Shown: positions 17,101 to 25,059, counted from the first letter of the stretch. The stretch is DNA of 64,000 nucleotides from a bacterium (GCA_037128595.1 JBAXWB010000006.1:124001-188000), one strand, 5' to 3'. Translations and numbers: made by a program. The notes: a model not told the origin generated them from the letters alone.

Positions 17101-17826
17101 GCAGGCGTCATAAAACTTGTTCACCGTCTCACGACCCTGGAAATACACGTCGGGGTTCTGCGCGGTACCGCGAATCCGGGGACGGTCCGGGGTCAAGGCG
17201 CGCTCACGGTGCTCGAAGACCATTTTGTCGGTCACCATGGCATGCATCACGTCATCCGAGAGGGCCTGAATCTTCTGGACTTCATGGGAGGTGCGGAAGC
17301 CATCGAAGAAGTGGACAAACGGCACGCGGGAGTGAAGGGTTGCGGCCTGGGCGATCAGGGCAAAGTCCTGGGCTTCCTGCACACTGGCGGAGGCCAGCAT
17401 GGCGAACCCGGTCTGTCGCACGGCCATCACGTCGGAGTGATCACCGAAAATGGACAAGCCCTGGCAAGCCAAGGAACGGGCGGTGACGTGGAACACGGTA
17501 CTGGTGAGTTCACCGGCAATCTTGTACATGTTCGGGATCATCAGGAGCAAGCCCTGTGAGGCGGTAAAGGTCGTGGTCAATGCCCCGGTGGTCAACGCCC
17601 CATGGACGGCACCACTGGCGCCCCCTTCAGACTGTAATTCGGCAACCTGGGGAATGGTCCCCCAGATGTTTTTGCGGCCGGCGGCGCTATACTCATCAGC
17701 CCACTCACCCATCGCAGAAGAGGGGGTGATCGGATAAATTGCGGCAACCTCATTCGTCGCATGGGCGACATTCGCCACACCCTGGTTACCATCGACCATG
17801 ATCATGTTTTTCTTAGAATCAGCCAT
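14200..17826 (-). CDS. nifJ: Pyruvate:ferredoxin (flavodoxin) oxidoreductase, single chain
   Basis: Oxidises pyruvate with CoA to acetyl-CoA and CO2, passing electrons to ferredoxin; a hallmark of anaerobic metabolism, cytoplasmic. 1208 residues, the full fused form. N-terminal pyruvate-binding domain (TNEVAAIYPITPSS), the gamma-like domain, two 4Fe-4S motifs at about 695-760 (CIQCAQCSLVCP and CTGCGACVWNCP), and the TPP domain with GACAGCGETPY (about 832) and GGDGWAYDIGYGG (about 987). The TPP-domain Cys for the third cluster is present. An upstream in-frame ATG at 17835 lies only two bases from AAAGGA; the ATG at 17826 (MADSKKN) has better spacing. Monocistronic, with its own promoter and terminator. 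Confidence 0.96.
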   Translation of the reverse strand: MADSKKNMIMVDGNQGVANVAHATNEVAAIYPITPSSAMGEWADEYSAAGRKNIWGTIPQVAELQSEGGASGAVHGALTTGALTTTFTASQGLLLMIPNMYKIAGELTSTVFHVTARSLACQGLSIFGDHSDVMAVRQTGFAMLASASVQEAQDFALIAQAATLHSRVPFVHFFDGFRTSHEVQKIQALSDDVMHAMVTDKMVFEHRERALTPDRPRIRGTAQNPDVYFQGRETVNKFYDACPGIVQKAMDDFAKLTGRQYKLFDYIGAPDAERVIVIMGSGAETVHETVEDLVAKGEKVGVLKVRLFRPWDIKEFVKTLPATAHSIAVLDRTKEPGSIGEPMYEDVRTAIGEAQSEKLMQSKFYPLVIGGRYGLGSKEFTPAMVKAVFDNLSGAKKNHFTIGINDDVTHTSLPFDPTFQLDHKGRFEAMFYGLGSDGTVGANKNSIKIIGDDTDYSAQGYFVYDSKKAGTITVSHLRFGPGPIRSPYLCTKADFVACHNFSFVEKYDMLANAKQGATFLLASPYSATEVWNHLPDELAQQVIDKKVKFFVIDANKLAAELGLGARINTLMQTCFFAISNVLPQAEAIDGLKKAIKKSYGRKGEEVVQSNYKAVDAAVASLQEVKVPAKVAGKLKMPAVVPADAPEFVKTVTATLIKQQGDSLPVSQMPIDGTWPTGTTQYEKRNIAVEIPEWNSDLCIQCAQCSLVCPHAAIRVKAYDPKNLDKAPKTFKSCEAKGKEFAGLKFTVQVAPEDCTGCGACVWNCPGRERDKVTKQETGKRAIMMVPQLPLRENEADNFKFFLALPETDTKLYKKDTIKGSQFVKPLFEFSGACAGCGETPYIKLLTQLVGDRLYIANATGCTSIYGANLPTTPYTKREDGRGPTWANSLFEDNAEFGFGMRLTVDKFNEFALELVEKILGGACGDAKIDKDLLVAIKAADQSSQAGIEDQRARVVVLKKQLAACPCDLCAQLASLADYLVKKSVWIVGGDGWAYDIGYGGLDHVLASGKNIKVLVLDTEVYSNTGGQASKSTPMGAVAKFAAGGKPTMKKDLGMISMTYGNIYVAQVSLGANPGQCVKAFMEAEQYDGPAIIIAYSHCIAHGIDMTSGMQGQKDAVNSAHFPLYRHNPELTEQGKNPLSLDSKPPTMTFSEHAMKENRFRVLKQMAPEQAKALMAIVDKKVLAKYDMLTKLAAMEPCSGTIAAPAPKA

Positions 17827-17911
17827 GACACACATATTCCTTTCAAGAATTATGGCGGGACAATTTATTCACCCCACCCGTTCATCCATTCGTTAACAAA
17901 AAAACGAATAG

Positions 17912-17940
17912 AGAATACGATGGCGGCCCCTTGGTTTCAA
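17912..17940 (-). promoter_or_regulatory. Sigma-70-like promoter of the pyruvate:ferredoxin oxidoreductase gene
   Basis: On the minus strand TTGAAA (17935-17940), a 17-base spacer and TATTCT (17912-17917), about 85 bases before the ATG. Consensus match and ideal spacing support it; it has not been tested. Confidence 0.45.
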
Positions 17941-18004
17941 GCCTTTTCATGTTTTCGTCTACAATTTCGTCCGCAATTCCCGAAAATTATGGTAGTTTTT
18001 ACAT

Positions 18005-18301
18005 ATGAGTTGGATCACAGACAGCAAGAGTGGGGTGATCATCCAGGTCCATGCCTCCCCCAGGGCCTCCAAAACCCAGATTCAGGGGTTGCATGGAGAT
18101 GCCGTGAAAATCCGCTTGCAAGCCCCGCCTGTGGATGGCAAAGCCAACGAAACCCTGATTGAATTCCTTGCCAAGACGCTGGGCATCCCCCAACGCCAAA
18201 TTACCCTCATCTCGGGGCAGACCAGCCGGCAGAAGCGCCTGAATCTTCAGGGAATCACCGCCAATCAGGTAGGGATTAGTCTCGGGATTAATATTGCCTA
18301 A
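18005..18301 (+). CDS. DUF167 (YggU) family protein
   Basis: 98 residues, the normal size for this small conserved family of unknown function. The signature runs from VHASPRASKTQI through APPVDGKANETLIEFLAKTL to the LISGQTSRQK end, all clearly present. Cytoplasmic. It has no good ribosome-binding site. It lies 27 bases before the PP-loop gene in the same direction, so the two may share a transcript. Confidence 0.9.
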   Translation: MSWITDSKSGVIIQVHASPRASKTQIQGLHGDAVKIRLQAPPVDGKANETLIEFLAKTLGIPQRQITLISGQTSRQKRLNLQGITANQVGISLGINIA

Positions 18302-18328
18302 GGGGGGCGCTTTCTCTATTAGAGCCCG

Positions 18329-19318
18329 ATGACAACCGAAAAAAAGATCTCTGCGCTAGTGATGATGTCCGGCGGCTTGGACAGTATGCTGGCTGCGGCG
18401 GTGTTGAAGGCCCAGGGGATTCAAGTCACCGGCTTATGCTTCGAAAGTCCCTTCTTCAGTGCTGACAAAGCCCGGGCTGCCGCCGCCCTCCTCGGTATCC
18501 CCCTGATGGTTGAAGAATTCACCCATGAGCTGATTCCCATTATCGAACATCCCAAGCATGGCTTTGGCTCCTGCATCAACCCGTGTATCGACTGCCACGC
18601 CGCGATGATCAACCATGCTGGAAAAATTATTGAGCGGGATGGATTTAATTTCATCGCGACGGGTGAAGTCCTTAACCAGCGCCCCATGTCGCAAACGAAA
18701 CGCACGCTGAACATTGTCTCGGAGGAATCCGGATACGGGAACCGGCTCTTGCGCCCCTTAAGCGCAAAACTCCTCCCGGAAACCGAGGCGGAACGATTGG
18801 GCTGGGTGGATCGCAGCCGGCTGTTGGACCTGAATGGCCGGAGCCGGAAGCCGCAGCAGAAACTGGCTGAACAATACGGCATTACGGAATACCCCCCTTC
18901 CGCCGGCGGGTGCAAGCTGACCGAGCCCCATTTTGCGGGCCGCGTACATGACCTCCGCCGCAATGGACAGCTCAGGGACCTCCGCGCCGTTGAACTGCTC
19001 AAAATCGGCCGTCATTTCAGACTCGCCTCCACCGTCAAAGTCATCGTCGGTCGCGAAGCGGCGGAAAACGACCAACTCGAAGCCATGGCCCTACCCGGCG
19101 AGGTATTGCTGAACGTCGAGGTGATCCCCGGCCCTACGACCCTTATCACCGGCACGGCAACCGAAGCCATCATTCTGGAAGCCGCCCGGCTGTGTGCCCG
19201 CTACAGCGATGCCCGCACCAATCCGGAAGTCATCATCAACATCCGAAGTGCCACCGGCCCACGCCAGCTGCATGTGGCGCCCGCCTCCGACCTGGATATC
19301 GAGCGCCTGATGATTTAA
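18329..19318 (+). CDS. PP-loop ATPase, tRNA thiolation-like
   Basis: 329 residues. The N-terminal PP-loop SGGLDSM (14-20) marks an adenylating enzyme of the MnmA/ThiI/TtcA superfamily. Further motifs seen are the Cys-containing INPCIDCHAAM and IATGEVLNQRPMSQ, and the middle Cys segment SAGGCKLTEP. The C-terminal third (about 220-329) is an extra domain of strand-rich character ending RSATGPRQLHVAP, as in uncharacterised ThiI/MnmA relatives. Sulfur transfer to a tRNA base is the likeliest role, but substrate and position are not evident. No sulfurtransferase gene is beside it. Confidence 0.75.
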   Translation: MTTEKKISALVMMSGGLDSMLAAAVLKAQGIQVTGLCFESPFFSADKARAAAALLGIPLMVEEFTHELIPIIEHPKHGFGSCINPCIDCHAAMINHAGKIIERDGFNFIATGEVLNQRPMSQTKRTLNIVSEESGYGNRLLRPLSAKLLPETEAERLGWVDRSRLLDLNGRSRKPQQKLAEQYGITEYPPSAGGCKLTEPHFAGRVHDLRRNGQLRDLRAVELLKIGRHFRLASTVKVIVGREAAENDQLEAMALPGEVLLNVEVIPGPTTLITGTATEAIILEAARLCARYSDARTNPEVIINIRSATGPRQLHVAPASDLDIERLMI

Positions 19319-19327
19319 GGACAGAAT

Positions 19328-20383
19328 TCAGGAGTCAAAATAGTACCGGCGGCGGAAATATAGCGCTACATTCACCAACCCGATCAGTACCGGCACCTCC
19401 ACCAGTGGCCCAATCACGGCGGCAAACGCCGCGCCATGATTGATGCCGAACACCCCCACGGCGACGGCGATGGCCAGCTCAAAGTTATTACTGGCCGCCG
19501 TGAAGGAGAGGGTCGCCGACTTGGCATAATTGGCGCCCGCCTTCGCACTCATCCAGAAACTCACCAGAAACATCGTCACAAAGTAAATTAACAGTGGCAC
19601 GGCAATCAATACCACATCACCTGGCTTGGCAATGATCTTCTGGCCCTGCATGGAAAACATGACCACAATCGTGAACAGCAAGGCGATCAGGGTCATGGGC
19701 GAAATCCGGGGAATGAACTTCGAGTGATACCACTCCTTCCCCCTTGCCTTCACCAGGATGAGTCGGGTCAGCATCCCGGCGATAAACGGAATCCCCAGAT
19801 AGATGAATACACTCTCCGCAATCTGTTTCATCGTCACATTCACCACCACGCCCGAAAGCCCGAGCAACGGCGGGAGTTTCGTCACGAACAGCCAGGCAAA
19901 AAGGCTGTAAAACAGCACCTGGAAGATCGAATTGAACGCCACCAGTCCGGCGCAGTACTCCGTGTCGCCCTTCGCCAGATCATTCCACACAATCACCATG
20001 GCAATACACCGCGCTAGACCGATCATGATCAGACCGATCATGAGCTCCGGCTGACCGCGCAGGAAAACAATGGCGAGCGCCGTCATGAGGATTGGCCCGA
20101 CTATCCAATTCTGCACAAGGCTCAATCCGAGAATCTTGTAGTCCCGGAAGATATCCCCCAGTTCTTCATATTTAACCTTGGCCAGGGGGGGATACATCAT
20201 CAGGATCAAGCCGACCGCGATCGGGATGCTCGTTTGAGTCCCTTCCGGTCTTAACGCGCCAATCCATTTTCCAAAGGCCGGCACGACATAGCCCAGCGCG
20301 ACGCCGACGCCCATCGCCAGAAAGATCCAGAGCGTCAAATACCGGTCCAGAAAAGATAATTGTTTAGTAATTTTGTCAGTCAT
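19328..20383 (-). CDS. acr3: Arsenite efflux permease, ACR3 family
   Basis: Inner-membrane arsenite exporter of about ten transmembrane helices, 351 residues. Family features: the N-terminal [36 protein letters not shown] with the conserved region around the catalytic Cys (GLARCIAMV), and [20 protein letters not shown] with ENNF-like NNFELA. A longer frame starts at 20413, but the ATG at 20383 (MTDKITKQL) is preceded by GGAGGAG at good spacing and is chosen. It is last in the arsR operon, separated from arsC by a 150-base gap holding a palindromic repeat. Confidence 0.93.
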   Translation of the reverse strand: MTDKITKQLSFLDRYLTLWIFLAMGVGVALGYVVPAFGKWIGALRPEGTQTSIPIAVGLILMMYPPLAKVKYEELGDIFRDYKILGLSLVQNWIVGPILMTALAIVFLRGQPELMIGLIMIGLARCIAMVIVWNDLAKGDTEYCAGLVAFNSIFQVLFYSLFAWLFVTKLPPLLGLSGVVVNVTMKQIAESVFIYLGIPFIAGMLTRLILVKARGKEWYHSKFIPRISPMTLIALLFTIVVMFSMQGQKIIAKPGDVVLIAVPLLIYFVTMFLVSFWMSAKAGANYAKSATLSFTAASNNFELAIAVAVGVFGINHGAAFAAVIGPLVEVPVLIGLVNVALYFRRRYYFDS

Positions 20384-20417
20384 ATTTCTTCTCCTCCTAC
20401 CATTGATTCCCATCTTT

Positions 20418-20514
20418 CCTCTCCCCCTGAGGGAGAGGATTTAGGTGAGGGGTGTTGCTCTGGCCTGTTCGTAAAGAGACCCTCACCCCAACCCTCTCCC
20501 CTTAAGGGAGAGGG
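20418..20514. repeat. Paired palindromic repeat (CCCTCTCCC/GGGAGAGGG type) inside the ars operon
   Basis: Two hairpins (CCTCTCCC...GGGAGAGG at 20418-20438; CCCTCTCCC...GGGAGAGGG at 20492-20514) are joined by complementary GGTGAGGGG and CCCTCACCCC. The same unit occurs at 34734-34821. Such intergenic paired palindromes are widespread in bacteria. Here it lies between arsC and acr3 and could set their relative expression. Confidence 0.8.
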
Positions 20515-20532
20515 AGCATTCATCACTACTAC

Positions 20533-20970
20533 TTACAAACCAGTCAACATTTCCGGACACCGTTCCACAAACTTCCTGATCTCGTCCCTTACCCGCCGGT
20601 AGCAATCCAACTTTTCTTCGTCCGTCTTCGCCTCCCTGGCCAGACGGGGCGGATCATCAAACCCGACATGCACCACTTGGGTCTGGCCGGGGAAGAGCGG
20701 GCAGGACTCGTGGGCGTTATCACACACGGTCACCACGTAATCGAACTCAACTCCCTTCAACTCATCCACGTGCTTCGAGCGGTGCCCGGAGATATCCACC
20801 CCCGCCTCCGCCATCACCTTGACCGCATTCGGATTCAATCCATGCGTCTCGATCCCGGCAGAATAGGCCTCAATCACATCCCCTTTGAGATGCCGGGCCC
20901 ACCCCTCTGCCATCTGGCTCCGGCAGGAGTTACCGGTACACAAAAATAAAACCTTCATTCGTTTATTCAT
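20533..20970 (-). CDS. arsC: Arsenate reductase, thioredoxin-coupled low-molecular-weight phosphatase type
   Basis: Reduces arsenate to arsenite for export by Acr3. 145 residues. The phosphatase-like loop CTGNSCRS (11-18) and the redox pair C83 and C90 in TVCDNAHESCP identify the thioredoxin-dependent family: C11 attacks arsenate, and C83/C90 form the shuttling disulfide. The start ATG at 20970 has AGGA nine bases upstream; a second in-frame ATG follows four codons later. It is 42 bases after the P-type ATPase. A thioredoxin partner is not certain from the operon itself, because the upstream thioredoxin-like protein lacks CxxC. Confidence 0.95.
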   Translation of the reverse strand: MNKRMKVLFLCTGNSCRSQMAEGWARHLKGDVIEAYSAGIETHGLNPNAVKVMAEAGVDISGHRSKHVDELKGVEFDYVVTVCDNAHESCPLFPGQTQVVHVGFDDPPRLAREAKTDEEKLDCYRRVRDEIRKFVERCPEMLTGL

Positions 20971-21012
20971 TGATTCTTATCCTGTATATCCATGTTAACT
21001 CAATTTTTCCGA

Positions 21013-22914
21013 TCAACTAGCCAATGGGGGCCGCCCTTTTGACCAGAGCAACAGGGTCGAACTGATCACGACCGTCACACAACCCGCCTCCTGAAAGATC
21101 ACCGCGATAATGGGTGTCATCAGTCCGACCACACTCAGGGTGAGGCCGATGACGTTGTAGATCATCGAAAAAAAGATGTTCAGCTTGATGCGGCGAAGCA
21201 CTGTTGCCGACATCCACATAAAGTCCGCAACGCCCGAAATATCGTCGTTCATCAGCGTGACATCGGCCGTTTCAATGGCCACGTCCGTGCCGGCGGCGCC
21301 CATGGCGATGCCCACATCAGCCTGAGCGAGGGCGGGCGCATCGTTGACGCCGTCCCCGATCATCCCGACTACCTGTCCTTGCGCCTGACACTTCTTGACG
21401 AACGCCAGCTTCTGTTCGGGAAGCAGTTCAGACTGGAAGTCGTCAACACCGATCACACGGGCGACGGCGGCGGCCACCTTCGGATTATCGCCCGTCAACA
21501 TTGTAATCCGTTTAACCCCCATTCCCTTGAGGGCAAGGAGGGCGGCGGGTATTTCCGGGCGGATTTCGTCGGCAATTGCGAGTAATCCCAACAACTCGTT
21601 ATTATTCGCGACCAGCACCGCAGTGCGCCCCTGCTCCGATTGTTGCGCGATGGCCTGCTCGATTTGAGGCGTGAGGCTTAGACCAGCGTCCTGGATAAAC
21701 GATGGCTTGCCTACGAGGATCTTGGCGCTACCGTATGCCGCCTCCACGCCCATGCCGGCGGCACTGCTGAAGTGCTCCGGGTCAGGAATCGAAAGTTTTT
21801 CATCCTTCCCAGCCGCCAGGATGGCGCGGCCCAAGGGGTGTTCGGAGTATTTCTCCGCGATACACGCAAGGCGGAGGATGTCCTCCGGCGTTCGCTCGTT
21901 GAATGTGACGATCTCCATCACTTTCGGTCTACCGAAGGTAAACGTTCCCGTCTTGTCAACCAGCAGGTGGTCGATCGTGTGGGCCAACTCCAGAAACATC
22001 CCCCCCTTGATCAGGATCGCCCGCTTGGCCATGTTTGAGATGCCTGCCGTCACCGCGGTCGGGGTCGCAATGGCAAAGGCGCAGGGACAGGCCACCAGTA
22101 GAACTGAGACCGCCGCCTTGACGTCGCCGGTAACAAAGAAGGCCACCACGGCCAGCCCCACAACCGTGGGCAGAAACCACGTCGTGAAGCGGTCGGCCAG
22201 GTTTTGAATGGGAGCGCGGGAACCCTGGGCTTCCTGCACCAGGTGGACGATCCGTGCCAACGTAGTGCCTTCACCGACTTTCTCTGTCCTGATCTCCAGC
22301 CGGCCCGATTCGTTAAGCGTTCCGCTGAACACGGAACTTCCGGCCAGCTTCTCCACCGGCATGGATTCGCCAGTGATGGGGGCCTGGTTGACGCTGCTCG
22401 CGCCGGCAAACACCGTGCCATCCACGGGAATTCGCTCCCCCGGCCGGACCACGACCTGATCACCAGCCTGGAGCTCCGCAACCGGCACGGTGACTTCCTC
22501 GCCGTTGCGACGCACCGTTGCGGTCTGTGGTGCCAGATCCAGAAGGGCCCGGATACTGCGCCGTGTTTTATCCAGCGCGTAACTCTCCAACGCCCCGACC
22601 ACCGACATGATGAGGATGATGATGGCCGCCGGACGGAACTCTCCTATGGCAATCGTTGCCGCAAGCGCCACCGTCACGAACACGTTGACCGTGATCCGTT
22701 TGCGCGAGACATCCCTGAAACCCGCGATGAAACGCGGGGTTCCACCTAGCAACACCGCTGCTAGTGCCAAAAACGCGTTCAGGTAGACGGGGCCAATATG
22801 CCAGTGGGCGAGTCCCCAACTCGCCAGGATCAAAACCAGGATCAGCGCAGGGGCAAAGGCGAGCACCAGTATCTCCCGGCGCCTTTCGGAACGAACACTA
22901 TTAGACTCAGGCAT
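21013..22914 (-). CDS. Heavy-metal P1B-type ATPase with atypical metal-site motifs
   Basis: 633 residues, inner membrane. Conserved P-type parts: TGES actuator motif in APITGESMP, phosphorylation site DKTGTFT (Phe in place of the usual Leu), SEHPLG, MLTGDNPKV and GDGVNDAPALAQADVG. There is no N-terminal heavy-metal-associated domain; the chain begins with a short polar tail and membrane helices. The TM6 motif is ACPCAFAIATP. TM7 has NIFFSMIYNVIG, reminiscent of Cu(I) pumps, but TM8 reads QEAGCVTVVISS, not the MxxSS of Cu pumps, the D-containing motif of Zn pumps or the HEGG of P1B-4. The substrate is therefore unclear; the operon suggests arsenic/antimony or a thiophilic metal. The preceding small gene ends at the base before its ATG. 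Confidence 0.9.
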   Translation of the reverse strand: MPESNSVRSERRREILVLAFAPALILVLILASWGLAHWHIGPVYLNAFLALAAVLLGGTPRFIAGFRDVSRKRITVNVFVTVALAATIAIGEFRPAAIIILIMSVVGALESYALDKTRRSIRALLDLAPQTATVRRNGEEVTVPVAELQAGDQVVVRPGERIPVDGTVFAGASSVNQAPITGESMPVEKLAGSSVFSGTLNESGRLEIRTEKVGEGTTLARIVHLVQEAQGSRAPIQNLADRFTTWFLPTVVGLAVVAFFVTGDVKAAVSVLLVACPCAFAIATPTAVTAGISNMAKRAILIKGGMFLELAHTIDHLLVDKTGTFTFGRPKVMEIVTFNERTPEDILRLACIAEKYSEHPLGRAILAAGKDEKLSIPDPEHFSSAAGMGVEAAYGSAKILVGKPSFIQDAGLSLTPQIEQAIAQQSEQGRTAVLVANNNELLGLLAIADEIRPEIPAALLALKGMGVKRITMLTGDNPKVAAAVARVIGVDDFQSELLPEQKLAFVKKCQAQGQVVGMIGDGVNDAPALAQADVGIAMGAAGTDVAIETADVTLMNDDISGVADFMWMSATVLRRIKLNIFFSMIYNVIGLTLSVVGLMTPIIAVIFQEAGCVTVVISSTLLLWSKGRPPLAS

Positions 22915-23082
22915 TTACTTCTTCTTTCCGTCATCCCTACCCTTGGTACCCTTCGCCTTCTCCTCGTCACCCGCGTGGCACCCACAACCAGGACCGCAGC
23001 CGTCATTGCTCTTGGCGATCGACTCCTTCAGTAATGCCCAAATGCCCTTTTTCTTCCCTTTGTCTTTTACGGTATCGTTCAT
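22915..23082 (-). CDS. Small Cys-rich peptide (55 residues) in the ars operon
   Basis: Too short for routine gene calls but well supported. The ATG at 23082 has GGAGG eight bases upstream, and the TAA abuts the ATPase ATG with no gap. The peptide has a lysine-rich start (MNDTVKDKGKKKG), a short amphipathic stretch (IWALLKESIAKS), then CGPGCGCH (C29, C33, C35, H36) and a charged, lysine-rich tail. No signal peptide or membrane segment. The CxxxCxCH cluster would suit binding of a soft metal or As(III). It resembles the Cys-rich tails of the two thioredoxin-fold proteins of this island. The metal role is inference. Confidence 0.75.
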   Translation of the reverse strand: MNDTVKDKGKKKGIWALLKESIAKSNDGCGPGCGCHAGDEEKAKGTKGRDDGKKK

Positions 23083-23095
23083 CTCTTACCTCCAT

Positions 23096-23806
23096 TTAGT
23101 AAGTGGCCAACAAATAGAAACCCGCCCCGATCAACAGAACTCCTGCAACCGCTCTAATCACCGCATCAGCCTTTTGCATCTTGAGCGAGGCCTTCCCAAA
23201 CGACACACCCAATAGGACGGCGGCCAACGGCAAACTGAACCCGACGGCAAAGAGGGCCATGAGCACCATGCCCCACAGGAACTTTCCCATCAGGATACTA
23301 GCCCCTATGACAATGAAGATGCCCGGGTTGCAGGGGAGCGAACAGGCGGCCACCCCGCCGCCCAGGAACAAGCCCCCGAGTGCCGCGCCCCACTTTCCTC
23401 CGAAAGCCGAAGACACCCCCTCCTTCCGGGCTAAAATCGGAAGTTTGAAGGGAAGCATTTTCAACGTCGCTAACCCGAAAACGACTGCCACAACACCTGC
23501 GAACAGTTTCCAGGACCGCCCAAAAAATGCCTGCGCAGCCTGACCGACCAGACCTGCCACAAACCCCAGAACTATCAACGCGAGTGTGGTGCCGATCAGG
23601 AACCAGGCTGATGCAACCAGCGACGCGCGCCGGTTCACATTTTGTTGCGTGCCCGAATATGCCACCAACATTCCCATTGCCGGCAGGGTGCAGCATGCGC
23701 TCGCCACGGCACTTACCAAGCCGAGTAAAAAGGCCAGCGGTAATGCCATCGCCCCCATGCTGTCACTCTGAAGCGCATCTGTTACCCATTTAAGCAAGTC
23801 GGTCAT
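23096..23806 (-). CDS. CcdA/DsbD-like membrane protein
   Basis: 236 residues with about six transmembrane helices, of the cytochrome-c-biogenesis (CcdA)/DsbD transmembrane family, which passes reducing equivalents across the inner membrane. Cysteines fall at the expected repeats: CC at 38-39 in ASACCTLPAMG and C155/C159 in ACSLPCNPG. An ORF start 54 bases upstream overlaps the previous gene; the ATG at 23806 has AGGAG seven bases upstream and is chosen. It directly follows the thioredoxin-like gene, its probable periplasmic partner. A metal-transport role, as proposed for some CcdA relatives in ars operons, is the alternative. Confidence 0.85.
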   Translation of the reverse strand: MTDLLKWVTDALQSDSMGAMALPLAFLLGLVSAVASACCTLPAMGMLVAYSGTQQNVNRRASLVASAWFLIGTTLALIVLGFVAGLVGQAAQAFFGRSWKLFAGVVAVVFGLATLKMLPFKLPILARKEGVSSAFGGKWGAALGGLFLGGGVAACSLPCNPGIFIVIGASILMGKFLWGMVLMALFAVGFSLPLAAVLLGVSFGKASLKMQKADAVIRAVAGVLLIGAGFYLLATY

Positions 23807-23814
23807 GAAGACTC

Positions 23815-24477
23815 CTAGTTGCAACCGCTCGGTCCGCAACCACCGGAACTGGGCCCGCATCCCCCGGCAGTCGAAGCGGCTACCAGAGCTTGGGTGAGTT
23901 TCGCCTCAGTGAGTTCACCTGACACAGGTACCATACCTTTTCCTTTGACCATCACGAGCACGCCCGGCGCGGCGACTTGCTTCGCAACCTGCACATAGTC
24001 CGGCGAGTCCATCTTCAGTGTAAACACCCCGATTTTGCCTTTCAGATGGCGCTCAATGCTTTGCGCGGTACTCCTGATTGGCGCCAGCGACGCCTTATCA
24101 GTGGTATTGGTTTTTCCCGGCAAAAACACAAAAACCCCTACCATATCCTTGGCCTGCGTATTCAACTCCGCTATCGAGCCGATCTCCTTTACGGCATTGG
24201 TATCCACCCCCGCAGCCACGCCATCAGGTGAAGATTGAACGGCTGCAGGCAGTGCTGCAAACCCCGTTGAGGCCGGCACCCCCGCTGCGGAGTGGTTCTT
24301 CACCATGGCCCGCGTAACCAGCGCTCCAGCAGCAGCCAACACGATCACCCCTACGATCCAGCGAGTTTTTGCTGCGGATCCCTTATTATGGCAGCCACAA
24401 CTGGAACCGCAGCAAGAGGCCTGCGGTTTCGGTAACTCACTATTATCATTCGGTTTCAAGTCATTTTTCATAGTCAT
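23815..24477 (-). CDS. Membrane-anchored thioredoxin-fold protein without CxxC, with Cys-rich ends
   Basis: 220 residues. A cytoplasmic N-tail contains SCCGSSCGCH (C22, C23, C27, C29). One membrane segment follows (40-57), then an Ala-rich linker, then a thioredoxin-like domain (about 100-200) with VGVFVFLPGK, the cis-Pro region VAAPGVLVMVKGKG and a C-terminal helix. Where thioredoxins carry CxxC the sequence is PGKTNTTDKAS, so dithiol chemistry in the fold is lost. The last 15 residues form a second Cys cluster, GGCGPSSGGCGPSGCN (C207, C214, C219). It follows arsR and precedes the CcdA-like gene. A metal- or arsenic-binding or relay role is plausible; this is inference. Confidence 0.8.
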   Translation of the reverse strand: MTMKNDLKPNDNSELPKPQASCCGSSCGCHNKGSAAKTRWIVGVIVLAAAGALVTRAMVKNHSAAGVPASTGFAALPAAVQSSPDGVAAGVDTNAVKEIGSIAELNTQAKDMVGVFVFLPGKTNTTDKASLAPIRSTAQSIERHLKGKIGVFTLKMDSPDYVQVAKQVAAPGVLVMVKGKGMVPVSGELTEAKLTQALVAASTAGGCGPSSGGCGPSGCN

Positions 24478-24513
24478 TTTTCATTTTTTACCAGTTCATC
24501 GAAATACATCTTT

Positions 24514-24873
24514 TCAGAATATTCTCCGGCACAGCGATTCCATGCTTTCACCGCAAATTTCTTTCAGCCGTTTCCCATCAGCGGTAATACGATCCGTACC
24601 TTCCAACTCCTTAAACAGCAACTCCACCATCTTTCCCGTGGCTGGCGCCCGGAACTCCTTGGACAACCGGTAGTACATCCAGCGCCCGTCCTTCCGGCTC
24701 TCCACCAACCGCGCGGCACGGAGTATCGACAAGTGTTTCGATACCGTAGAGGGAGCCAACTCCAGTAGCGCAATCAACTGACAGACACACAACTCCCCGC
24801 CCCTGAGCGCACACAACGCCCGCAACCGGGTCTCATCCGCCAACGCCTTCAACACATCCAGTCTATCCCGCAT
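24514..24873 (-). CDS. arsR: ArsR-family metalloid-responsive repressor
   Basis: Winged-helix repressor of 119 residues that leaves DNA on binding As(III)/Sb(III). The sensing site ELCVCQL (C29, C31) lies in the recognition region, as in classic ArsR, followed by the helix-turn-helix LAPSTVSKHLSILR and the wing SRKDGRWMYYRL. The frame extends to 24906, but the ATG at 24873 has AGGAG eight bases upstream and gives the standard MRDRLDVLKALADETR start. It is first in the operon. A palindrome overlapping the -10 of the promoter just upstream fits autoregulation. Confidence 0.93.
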   Translation of the reverse strand: MRDRLDVLKALADETRLRALCALRGGELCVCQLIALLELAPSTVSKHLSILRAARLVESRKDGRWMYYRLSKEFRAPATGKMVELLFKELEGTDRITADGKRLKEICGESMESLCRRIF

Positions 24874-24907
24874 AGAACTCACTCCTAACCACCTCACCCA
24901 TTTCATA

Positions 24908-24952
24908 ATTCGTTACATGGCGAAATATAGCATCACGCGACCATCACTTCAA
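24908..24952 (-). promoter_or_regulatory. ars operon promoter with overlapping operator palindrome
   Basis: Minus strand: TTGAAG (24947-24952), 17-base spacer, TATATT (24924-24929). The imperfect palindrome ATTTCG-N8-CGAAT (24908-24926) covers the end of the -10 and the predicted start site, the position expected for an ArsR operator. It is 35 bases upstream of the arsR ATG. Confidence 0.6.
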
Positions 24953-25059
24953 TTATTTTGTTAATCGGGATTTTTTGCGGCTAGATCGGTCGGAATGGCC
25001 GTAAGCCATGCCCTTTTATAGACAAATAGACCAATGCTAAACAGGTTGCGCAACCTGCA

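Noticed and set aside
25042-25057. Palindrome CAGGTTGCGCAACCTG just after zntA
   Set aside because: Could be a weak terminator, but the stem is short and only TTT follows; too little to call.
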